A stretch of 64,000 nt of DNA, taken from the NCBI GenBank assembly GCA_935421135.1, contig OW285189.1, positions 25,236,298 through 25,300,297 on the forward strand, read 5' to 3'. The position numbers were made by a program, and so were the translations under genes. Under the pieces are notes generated by a model, which was given only the letters and a program-made list of their open reading frames with translations, ran no database searches and was not told where the DNA came from. The stretch comes from Bugulina stolonifera (taxonomy: Eukaryota; Bryozoa; Gymnolaemata; Cheilostomatida; Bugulidae). Numbering within the stretch: the stretch's first letter is position 1; each line of letters opens with the position of its first letter. Positions 24,318 to 35,282 of this stretch are shown in pieces.

Positions 24318-27300
24318 ATGTTCATGGATTCTCAACTGAGTGTCAATGCAGTTGTTTCCTCGCCCGATGTCATTGGACAAACCCATATAAAAATCGCTCA
24401 CAAGCATGAGGTGAAGGCAAGGACAGAAGACATATGTTTGGATGAGAACGTCACATTCGCTGATCTTGGTCTCGATGATGTCTTGATAAAGGGTTTAAGT
24501 AGATCTGGTTTTGAAAAGCCTTCCCCAATACAGCTCAGTGCCATACCATTTGGGAGGTGTGGCCTTGGTGAGCACTATTCATTCTCTACTGTCCATATTG
24601 ATGGTTGTATCTATCATATACATTTAAGTACATCTCTCTGTCGGTTCTAGCTCAGTCATATACTACCCAGTTTAGTTACTCAGCAAACATGCTCCGTGAG
24701 ATACAGTACGTCATAGTTGTATGTGGGCCTGATCGCTTCAAGAAACATGTAATATATTGTGTTACAGATCTGGTTGTGCAAGCCAAGTCTGGTACAGGAA
24801 AAACATGCGTTTTCTCAATTATCGCTCTGGAATCAGTTGACCTGGCTGTTAGATCTCCACAGGTACTTGGGAAAGGGGTGTGGTTTTGGCAATAGAAAGG
24901 GCTGTGGTACATATTTATATCTATGTTTGTTATTAAAATAATGGGCCAATCCTGGCTATTCAATCCATAACTAGTATACTACAATGTACATTCTACATAC
25001 ATTTTTGTACTAAATGAGGGGATGGTCAGTTCACCAGTTAGTAATTATTTTCTAAACATAGAGACAAGATTAGGATTTCTCTAATATACTCCAGATTGTT
25101 GTACTCCCCGACTCAGGTATTGATGTTTGCTGTACTCTGCTCAGGTGTTGATGTTGGCCCCCACTCGGGAGATTGCTCTACAGATAGAGGAAGTCGTGAA
25201 AGGGCTGGGCAGTGCCATGAAGAACTTGGTCTGCCACTCTGCTATTGGTGGTCTCTCATTCAAGGAGGATAAGGATAAGGTGAAGAAGGCGCATATCATT
25301 ATTGGCACTCCAGGTAAACGATCTTCCTCATAGTTTGACCCTGTGGTTTGTTTCACTGTGCTACAAGTTGACCACTCAATATTACTACGTTTCCATTGTT
25401 CGAACTAGCTTACAGTTCGAACTAATTATAGCTGTGGTTAGCATACTTGCCAAGTAACCTGGGTAAAAAATCTGGACACATGCGCGGACTAGTGGGAGGA
25501 CGGACGACATGGCCGCAGGCCATGCCAGCTCGCGTAGTGGGCTGCCAGAAAGGGTGTGGGAGGGGCAGAGGAGCGCCCTCCCGCATTCAAAATATTTTTT
25601 GTGAGCCACTAAAATGACAGTAGTTAGGACAATTTCACTCATATTTGTATGCTGCTCTAGTGGTCAAAATTATGTTCATATTACGTGCATATTGGAATGG
25701 TTTTAAAATGGTGGGAAGAATTAGAATAGGAATGAAATTGCAAAGAGTGCTTTAGGTTGGATTATCTAAAGAAGACCTATAAAACTTGCTACAACATAAA
25801 AATTTATTAGAAACCAAATTTTTGTTTCATTTTATTAAATTATAAACATATAAATAGCTCTATTTATGAAAACACTGAATTATAATAATAATAATAATAA
25901 TTCAGTATTTTCATAAGTTAAGTTTATAATTATTATATTAAAAACTATAGTCATAATGTAAGCCTGTCTTTTGAACTTCAGAATCATTGAGAATAAACAA
26001 ATCTTCTAAGCTTTTAGATGACGTGACAGCTTTCAGACAACAGCTTTGATTAGCTTTTGGGTCATGGTGTGCCTGGCTATGTCATTGGTACCACCATCAG
26101 TAATACTAGAGGGTGCAGAAGGCATAATGATAATATTGACATTAAAAACCTAATTTACTTTTAGAAATAAAATAAATGAATTTGACCCATCGATTTTAAA
26201 CTTGAAAATTGCCGAGTCTTTTGCTTGTCTGTACTGTGAGAATTGTTTGGCTTAACAGCTAAATTAACATCCAATAGACAAATAATGGAAACATTATTTG
26301 TACAAGCAAATAATAATAATTATAATATCAATGAGTGAATTTTCATTTGCGCGGTGGTCGTCATTGACATTAGAGCGTTTATATAAAATAGCTATTCACT
26401 GTTGGGGAGGCTTTGGTACCCTGCCAATATAGCTCAGGAATTAGTCGGAGTTTGGGCTATCACTAGTGGCAATTGGCATAGACACGACGGTCACTAGACA
26501 TCGAACTACTTCAAAAATAAACAGTGTGTAGCATATTATATTTAGCAAAAATTCCCCAGAATTTGCGACGCTCAACCCTTTTTCAGTCAATGTTTTGGAA
26601 AATCCAAAGGAAATGATAAAAAAATTTTTGGAGCAGCAATTTTCTAATTCCCGGGGTATAAATCAGGACATTGGGACAGGGTAGGGACAATTTTCAAATC
26701 CCGGGGGTGTCCCGGGAAACCCGGGACACTTGGCAAGTATGGTGGTTAGCAGTGCGTACTAAGCCATCGCATGAACTAATAATAGCTCGCACTAATCGTT
26801 GGCATAGTATAGTCAGCTGAGAGTAGGCACTGACTGAGCTCACTAAATGAGTGCGAGCTGAGTGATGGCTCGAGCTGAGCTTAAACTGCACTGAGTTCGA
26901 ACCATGGAAACCCAGTCTATGTCACCCAATACTATGCAATTAGAATTAGAGTTACACAGCCCAACCCATTGGTGCTCTTTCACCTTACACAAGAGGGGAC
27001 AAATGTATATGTGTTTAACCAGTCTTTATAGACTCTGCTGTGGGGAGCCATTGCTAGTGCGTGTTGTATTGTTGTCATATATTCAGGTAGAGTAAAGCAC
27101 CTGATGACATCATCAGCTCTTGACACTAGTTCAGTTAGACTGTTTGTATTGGATGAGGCAGACAAGCTGCTGGAGGAGGGCTTTCAGGACCAAATCAAGT
27201 AAGTTTGATGTTTATGGATTCACTTTGGTGACACTGTGCACACATTGTGTCTCTCAATAACATATCTATAATATACTATGTTACTTTGTGGCATGTGTGT

Positions 27301-30300
27301 GCAGGCTTTGATGGGCATTGTTTCAAACTTGTTTGTCGTTTGCTTGGCACATAAATTGCTTCTGTATTTGTGAAAGTGGAAGAATATCACCAATTTATGA
27401 GTAATTTGTTACTCCTCTCCTATATCTAGCTGGGTATATTCAGGCTTACCTGAGAGCAAGCAGCTGGTAGCAGCGTCAGCCACATACACGGAGGAATTGG
27501 TACAGCACCTCTGTAACTACATGCATAACCCTACATTTGTTAGACTCAATTCTAATGACCCAGTACTTATTGGTAAGTACATCGTACTTAGATTCTATCT
27601 TTGACTGTTTGATTTTTTGACTACATAATTTTCTGCCATGTGGCTCATACAGTCCATTTGGCCATGACCTGTGGCTTGTAACCTTGATGCCTTTTTATAA
27701 ACCACCAGAGTTCACAATATAGCAAAAATAGTAGTTATACGTTGTGTATTTAATTTATACATCATTGTTTATGTCTATTTATAATAACAATATAATTGTC
27801 CTGTAAAAAAATTTGTTCTGTGCAAAAAATGCATCGGCCGGGAATTGAACCCGGGCCTCCCGCGTGGCAGGCGAGAATTCTACCACTGAACCACCGATGC
27901 TACACGTTCAATGCAGCAACATACTTCTATAAACAGAAACGCGTAGGTGAATAACAATTTACAATAGAGGGGTGAAACGTTACACATTTACTGTGATTAG
28001 TGAGTGCAGGCTGCATGATTATAGTATCATTATTTATAACCAACCATCCCTGAGTGTTAATCCTTTTTAATTTATTTACTGTTTGGTCGTAAAAACTGTC
28101 ACATTGAAGTTCTTAGACTGATTTATAGATCAACCACAAATATTTGTTACATTCTGCCTGAAATGTGCAATTTGTTTTCATAATTGTAATTAAAACAAGC
28201 TCATAATATTGTTAATGTGATATATTTACATGTATACAGAGATCCTAGTAAATGTTTGAGTAGTACAACACAAGTATCTACACCTTGCCAGGTGATTGAG
28301 GAATAGAGCAGGGGTTTCCAACCTGGAGTATCTAGGGGTACATTTCAGCAATATAGGGGCTACGATAAAAGTTGTCAACTTAATACATTTTTACAGTGAT
28401 TTTCGATTACACATTCTTAAACTATTGGCACTCAGTCTCCAATGCATAAGCATGTTGGAGTTGAGCTAAACCAGTGAGAAAGCTATAAAAGATTACAATC
28501 TATGGAAGCTATATTACTTACTTACCATTAAATAGTTTCATAGGTAAACATTTCATACCATACTGCATTAAATTAATTTGAATTAAATTAAAGAATTGGT
28601 CAAATTAAACCAGCATTAACGGTATCCTTGATTGAACGCAGTTTTACTACTTTTTTGCCAAAGGGTACTTACGCAAACAAAGCCCCTGGAATAAAGGAGT
28701 TATTTAGCCTGGTTGCGCTGAACATATAGTAGCATAATTATTTGAAGTTGTTGATTTCACTCGCTCCCATAATATAACCTTCAGTATGTGCAGCATAGAC
28801 ATAATATGGTACATAATATTATTAGTACTAATGCCAGTATTAGTATTAATATCTATATGGTGTAGGTTATAGGTATAATTTATTTTTTTATGTCACAAGT
28901 GATAAAAAGGCAGGGAAAAAAGAATAAGAATGATCCATACAATGCGGGCTGTGAAAGGAGCCGATGTACTGCATATGTTGGGTTGTGGGTACTATATTTG
29001 TATGAGTATACTATTTGTGTATTTAAACCAATAGATGCAATCATATACTTTATGCTGTGTGGGCTGTAGGTGTGAGGCAGTACAAGAAGCTGGTGGGTGA
29101 TGGAAGTGTAGCCAAGGAGAGTTATGATAACAAGGTCACGGCTCTTGTAGATATACTCTCACATACAAACTTTCAGCAGTGCCTTGTCTTCTCCAACCTC
29201 ATTACTAGGTCAGTATATACATACAATGTACTCCACTGTGTCTTAACTAGGTCAGTGTATATATACTCCACTGTGTACTAACTAACTCAGTGTATATTTT
29301 ATATACTCTACTGTGTATTAACTAGGTCAGTGTATATAATATACTCCACTGTGTACTAACTAGCTCACTGTATATATACTCTACTGTGTATTAACTAGGT
29401 CAGTGTATATATACTCCACTGTGTATTAACTAGGTCTGCGTAATATTAAAAAAACTCACCGGCTTATACTCCTCGACGTGACCAGCTCCTGGCAGCTTGC
29501 ACTGCCAGGTGCCCGTGCTGGCCAACTTCCTGTGAGAAAAGGCCCACATGACATGGCCTTTTTTGGCAGGGGTAGAGGAGGTGCCTTGAAGCCATGCTTT
29601 GCATGGCCCCCAAGGACTATTGAGGCACAGGAGCAATTATGGCTGGATGCTCTTCCTAACACCACCGTGACCGGATTCGAACCTGGAACCTTCAGCATGA
29701 AAGCTCAGCATTCTAACCCCTAAGCCAGGGCTGCTCCCTTAGGTCTGCGTATTATTTAATTAGGTCAAGTCTATATTGTGTGTTATAGAGCTGAAAACTT
29801 GAGTAAGTTGATGGAGTCGAGGGGTTGGCCTACCACCCACATTGCTGGTTCTCAGGAACAGGAAGACAGAATTAAGGCTATTACTAAACTGAAGACGTAT
29901 GACTGCAGGATCCTAGTCTCTACAGATCTGGTGAGTGTATCCACTGAACCACTGTATCCACTGAACCACTATACCACTGTATCCACTGAACCACTGTATC
30001 CACTGAACCACTGTATCCACTAAACCACTGTATCCACTGAACCACTGTATCCACTATACCACTGTATCCACTGCACCGCTATACCACTGTATCCACTGTA
30101 CCACTATACCACTGTATCCGCTGTATCCACTGAATTACTGAACCACAGGTAGTATAACCGGTGTACAGTGTAAGACAATTATACAGGTGTTTGTATATAC
30201 AGGTAGCTCTACTGTAGCACGTATTCAGTACTGTAGGTTAGCTATTCTGTATAACTACTATGGCGTTCTGTTACCTGCAGACCTCTAGAGGTATTGATGC

Positions 30301-32731
30301 TGATAGAATAGACCTAGTAGTTAACCTGGACTTGCCATACGACCACGAGACGTACCTACATCGTGTGGGTAGAGCTGGTAGATTTGGGGCTAAAGGTGCC
30401 GCTATTACTCTGTACACTCAAGCAGAGTCTGTCAAACTCGACAAGATAGCAGAGCTTATCAACACAACCATTCAACCACTGCCAGGTATGTTACTTTACG
30501 CTACCAGGTATGTTACTTTACGCTACCAGGTATGTTACTTTACGCTACCAGGTATGTTACTTTACGCTACCAGGTATGTTACTTTACGCTACCAGGTATG
30601 TTACTTTACGCTACCAGGTATGTTACTTTACGCTACCAGGTATGTTACTTTACGCTACCAGGTATGTTACTTTACGCTACCAGGTATGTTACTTTACGCT
30701 GCCATGACAGCTTACATGTGCAGATAACTCCTAGACCACTTCTCATGATGTCTATAAGGAGTTGTCACACCAATATCATTCACTGAGAGATGAGCTCATC
30801 TGTCTTTGTCTTTGTTTAGGTTTTAGCTTTTTCACCCAAACACTTTTATTTAATTAGTTGATTAGCACCTTCATTGTTTTGTTATTCTGGCATTCAGTCT
30901 GTATGAGGTACTAAACATAATAAGGAATTTGGTGTAGGCCTATTCTGTTTACTATAAATTATTGTCTGTAACTGGTAGAAAGGAGGAATGTGATCTACTA
31001 GTCTAGAGTCTAAACATTAGTGTAAGGATTTAGTTTACAAATAAATGTATATTTTTAGGATAATTCAACTTAGTATTGTTAGATTTATATAAATCAAAAA
31101 TATTTTATTTAAAAAAAATTGGATGTCGATCAGAGATTAGTTTGTTTGGTAATATGGAATGTATAACCTGTTTATAACCAGTCAAAGAAATGGTGGACAT
31201 CTCCCATGACGCCCGTCATTTCTTGATATGTAAGAAACTATGGTTATTTTTCTGTTTACTCCTTCATTACATTGAGCCTAGCATACTATAAGTGATACTC
31301 TTTATCATTATAGAGAAACTGGATGTAGACTTCATTGAGAATCCTCAGGAACTCTTGGATGTTAAGAGAGTGGCTCAGGTGGAATCATTTCAGATAATCA
31401 ACAAGAGAGAGGATGAGAAGACTATAGAACCCAATATAATACACTCTAATAGTGGAGGTACTGAGGCTAATGTTGAGTCTAACAGTGGAGGTGGTAAACG
31501 TCATACAACTAGAACTGAGGCTACCATAACCTCCAATGCTGCGTGTAACTCTGGGGATATACCTGTAGCAGCTATGGAGAATAGACATGTAAATGGTGGC
31601 AGGAGGAGAGAAGAGACTGGTGAATTACACTCCGTAGGTCTAACTAGGAATGTAATCACAAACAAACTGCATCCGCCCCTCGAGTCTGGTTGTAGACAGG
31701 AAGTGGTAAGCAGGTGTGACAATACCAGTGCACATAGAATGAGTAGTGGTGAGGTGAAGGCAGTGCCTGCTGCTGGTAATAGTAATGAGGTTACTGATAA
31801 TGACATGGAAAATAAGGAGAACATAACTCCTGTGGTGAGTAACAAACATGTCTCAAGGGAGATAATCTCTCATCGTCCTCCATTTAACTCACTTAAGGAA
31901 GCTTTAGACTTTGTTCAAAATCCTGAGAAGTGTAAACATTTCCTCAACACCAATGTAGTTGTGGGGAATAACACCCAGAAAATAGGGTCTGACGCTAAGC
32001 AAGCAAATGTCACACAAGCAGACGTCACACAGGCAGACGTCACACAGGCAGACGCCACACAGGTAGACGCCACACAGGCAGACGCCACACAGGCAGACGT
32101 TGCACAAGCAGACGTCACTCGTTCTTCTATCAGAAAGCCTCCAATCCACTCAGTTTCTTCTCTTATTCAAACTCTGCAAGCTGATCAGCATAAAGACCAG
32201 AGTTCTTCACAGATATTTAACTGTGAAACTGATTGTAGAGCTAAGTCTACAGTTAGACAATATACCGCAGACTCTGCAAACAATGTTGTAACTACATCCA
32301 AGTCAGAAGTAAATGGTCGAGATCTGGTAAGCCAATGGGAAACGACAGGAAGGAATGCTACAAAATCAACAATGTCAGACAACTCTTCAAATTACAAGAA
32401 GTCACACATTCATTCTAAAGGGGGTGAGGATGCTTGTATCAAGCCTGACCAGTTGGTTGATAGAGCCCACTATGCTAATAGACAGTACACCAGTAGTAAG
32501 TGGAGTGGTAAATATACTGATAGAACTTACTACAACCATAACTCCTCACATTGTTCCAGACATTGTATCTCCTCCAATATTGACAGTCACCACGGGTATA
32601 GAGTTAGAAGTTCGTCTGCAACCCAAGATACACTCCGATGTACATTAGATGCACACTATAGGCAAGTATATTTGCAGCACTCGTACATCCTTGGAATGGC
32701 TCGAAACAATCATGTAGAGCATAAATCATAG
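24318..32731 (+). CDS. DDX20: DEAD-box RNA helicase DDX20/Gemin3
   Basis: ATP-dependent helicase subunit of the SMN complex that assembles spliceosomal snRNPs. Exons 24318-24567, 24768-24862, 25145-25313, 27087-27198, 27430-27572, 29070-29208, 29789-29930, 30281-30485, 31314-32731; 2673 nt, 890 residues, all phases match. Motifs in order: Q motif GFEKPSPIQ (64-72), Walker A AKSGTGKT (89-96), [17 protein letters not shown] (194-197), SAT (225-227), [26 protein letters not shown] (377-386). The wording around Q motif and Walker A ([20 protein letters not shown]) is typical of DDX20 rather than other DEAD proteins. The long C-terminal exon is low complexity, with a TQADV pentapeptide repeat. Introns carry a tRNA, a transposon and a SINE. 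AATAAA lies at 32934. Confidence 0.95.
25442..26741. mobile_element. hAT-like non-autonomous DNA transposon
   Basis: 1300 bp inside DDX20 intron 25314-27086. Terminal inverted repeats start CATACTTGCCAAGT and continue imperfectly (CCTGGG against CCCGGG). An 8-bp target duplication GTGGTTAG lies at 25434-25441 and 26742-26749, the length used by the hAT superfamily. No transposase frame is visible. Near 25863-25920 an internal inverted repeat flanks a (TAA)n run. Confidence 0.82.
27199..29069. other. DDX20 introns around exon 27430-27572
   Basis: Besides the exon and the antisense tRNA-Gly, the sequence is AT-rich and unique. I see no further exon in intron 27573-29069, the 1.5-kb intron that holds the tRNA. 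Confidence 0.6.
27830..27900 (-). tRNA. tRNA-Gly (anticodon GCC)
   Basis: Minus strand, 71 nt: starts GCATCGGTGGTTCAGTGGTA, anticodon loop with GCC, T-arm GGTTCAATTCC, acceptor closing CGATGC, discriminator A. This is the highly conserved eukaryotic form. It lies antisense in a DDX20 intron. Confidence 0.97.
29200..29447 (+). repeat. Donor-anchored repeat after DDX20 exon 6
   Basis: About seven copies of a unit near 35 bp: AACTAGGTCAGTGTATATAT plus ACTCCACTGTGTATT. The first copy includes the exon end ATTACTAG and donor GTCAGT. Several copies keep the CTAG/GTCAGT donor. A SINE is inserted in the last copy and the array resumes after it (29739-29790). Confidence 0.9.
29448..29738 (-). mobile_element. 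tRNA-derived SINE
   Basis: Minus strand. The 5' end has a Pol III A-box (TGGCTTAGGGGTTAGAATG) and B-box (GGTTCGAATCC), then a core with GTTAGGAAGAGCATCCAGCC and GCTCCTGTGCC, then an unrelated 3' part ending GGTGAGTTTTTTT. Flanked by near-identical target duplications (29430-29447 and 29739-29756, differing at about two positions). Shares head, core and tail type with the element at 45235. Confidence 0.88.
29931..30140 (+). repeat. Short tandem repeat after DDX20 exon 7 donor
   Basis: GTATCCACTGAACCACT and shortened forms (CACTGTATCCACTATAC) repeat about a dozen times, beginning six bases inside the intron right after GTGAGT. Confidence 0.85.
30481..30700 (+). repeat. Donor-anchored 22-bp repeat after DDX20 exon 8
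   Basis: Ten near-perfect copies of GTATGTTACTTTACGCTACC with AG. The first starts at the true donor CCAG/GTATGT, so all ten present the same donor context. Identity between copies implies recent expansion or homogenisation. Confidence 0.95.
32003..32118 (+). repeat. 15-bp coding repeat (TQADV) in DDX20
   Basis: About eight copies of CACACAGGCAGACGT encode [15 protein letters not shown] within the C-terminal exon. In frame and inside the low-complexity tail. Confidence 0.92.
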
Positions 32732-33204
32732 ATATTATTGTGAGATGATAATATAGTGCTGTAGGTTTGCTATGGATCATCAACATCATTAGTAAACACT
32801 TTTTCTGTAGATCAGTTAAATTTATATAGCTAGAGAGTTTTTTATAGACTTGTCTATTTATACTAAAGAAATGCTAAAAGGGCCATGTATAATTTTCACT
32901 GGAGTACTATTTCAAAGAATGCAAAATTTATAAAATAAACATCTCCTGTACAATCATTATGGCATAAAATAGTTATTATTTTAAATATTTCAGATTTCCA
33001 AAATGGTTTGAATTTAAAAGTGCTATGCAGTTTTTCCAATAGTGGTTAGTTTTGTGTACTAGTCATAACTGTGTAACGTACTATGGGTCCAACTAGCATT
33101 GCTTATTTACCCTCCACCTAGCCACGCCCTGAGTGTGAAGAGAAACGTTCTGGTGTGATCTTATTTGACAGTATCTAATCAACAATATTACAATATTACT
33201 AAAC
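32732..33204. other. Short spacer between DDX20 and prominin
   Basis: Holds the DDX20 3' UTR with AATAAA at 32934-32939. Only about 265 bp remain to the prominin start, so the promoter of the latter must be compact or lie within the DDX20 3' end. Confidence 0.6.
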
Positions 33205-35249
33205 ATGACAGAGTCTTTAGCTCAGTTACAGAATGCTCCCTGGGCTCCCCCTGAAGACACAGGTATGTATGTGGTAGATATAGGTCATAGGTATAACGTA
33301 CCTGATAGTTATAAGTCATAGGTATAGTGTACCTGATAGATATATAGGTCATAGGTATAGTGTACCTGATAGATATAGGTCATAGGTATAGTGTACCTGA
33401 TAGATATAGGTCATAGGTATAGTGTACCTGATAGATATAGGTCATAGGTATAGCGTACCCGATAGATATAGGTCATAGGTATAGTGTACCTGATAGATAT
33501 AGGTCATAGGTATAGTGTACCTGATAGATATAGGTCATAGGTATAGTGTACCTGATAGATATAGGTCATAGGTATAGCGTACCCGATAGATATAGGTCAT
33601 GGGTCTGATGTACCTGATAGATATAAGTGACAGTTATTTCTTGCTAATGTTATCAGCCTGTGACTCTGCATCGCCTTTGTTGATTTGTAATATTCTGTCT
33701 CCCAAGTTCCAACATCTCTGAAAGATTAATTGGCTTGTTGGTAATTACCTGCAGAACTTGTGCAGGTAATGCATCTGGGGGACATGCTTCCAGCCCATGG
33801 TCTGCATGGGTAATCATTCACCAACCAACCAATTCTTTTTGCTGGAGTGATTGGGACCCAGTCTACTGTCATCATAGTGTTAACATTGTGTTATACTTCC
33901 TGTAGTTGTCTCTTATTCGCTGCCAGAATATTGGGCAGATAAGTCCAAACATGGTGAACTACTGGGAGCTGGAATACTGACAAGGGGAGCTAATATCACC
34001 ACCACGTTTGTACTCTCTCACTATGCGCATCACTTTCCTTGGGGTAATCAGTATACTACACTTACGTATAATATGTTGTAACCTGTAGTTCATTATCCTT
34101 GTAATGTACTACAGTCATAGTACATGTTGTACACAATGGCTTACATTCATATACAACTAGTTACGGGTAACTGGTCTACACTTGTTTGCTGTAGATGTAT
34201 CCAAAGTCTATGGATTTTGCACTTTATATGCTATATATATGGTTGTATCTTATTTCAGATTGGATTAGAAGTAGATTTGGAGTAGGAGAAAGGAAAGGAT
34301 TTTGGAGTGTAAGTTATATAGTACTTGACTCATATTAATAGATCAAATTCTAAGTTCTATGTTAAACCCCAAAGAGCTGATGGGGTCTAGTTATGTTGTA
34401 GCTGATGGGGTGTAGTTATGTTGTAGCTGATGGGGTGTAGTTATATTGTAGCTGATGGGGTGTAGTTATATTGTAGCTGATGGGGTGTAGTTATATTGTA
34501 GCTGATGGGGTCTCAAGCTGTGATCACTCTACCAGTTCTACTTATCCTTCTGCTCGGACTTGTCACGTTCACCTTTCTCATATATGTTCAATGCTATAAG
34601 AAGGAGAAGACGATTACTAAGTCTAGCCTCAAACAACATAGTCAACTTGGAAAATGGGGTGTCAGCATGGTTTTTGTTGGGAGTTGTCTCATCATACTGT
34701 AAGTATAAATCCTGTATGGAAACACTATTTATCACGTTTTGTGAAAACTGAAAGTATATTAGAGCTGGAAGTACATGTAAAACCTTTTTTATTGTCTAAT
34801 CTACATATTGTAGTGTCTCCTTTTGAGGTACGTAGACTGAGTACCACTCTATGTTGTAGACTGAGTACCGTGCTCCATGTTATAGACTGAGTACCATACT
34901 CTATGTTGTAGACTGAGTACCATGCTCTATGTTATAGACTGAGTACCATACTCTATGTTATAGACTGAGTACCGTACTCTATGTTATAGACTGAGTATCA
35001 TACTCTATGTTGTAGACCAAGTACCATACTGTTTCAGCAAGCAATAGACCCTGTAGTTAAATACGGGGTAGGTACTCTGGCTAACGTTAGCCTCATTGCA
35101 CTGGATGATCTACAGCTATACAGAGAGGGTATTGCTGCAGACTCCAAGTACTTCCTCAATGAATACGTTACGCTGAACTTCAAGCAGCTGGTAAACTATG
35201 AGGGTGAGTAACTTCCTTCTCATATGACCAATCATATACTTTGCCCGTA

Positions 35250-35282
<33 letters not shown>

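Noticed and set aside
29430..29723. Open frames on both strands over the SINE
   Set aside because: They lie within a Pol III-type mobile element.
33660..33850. Possible third SINE (CTGCAGAACTTGTGCAGG region)
   Set aside because: No A-box, B-box or target duplication could be found.
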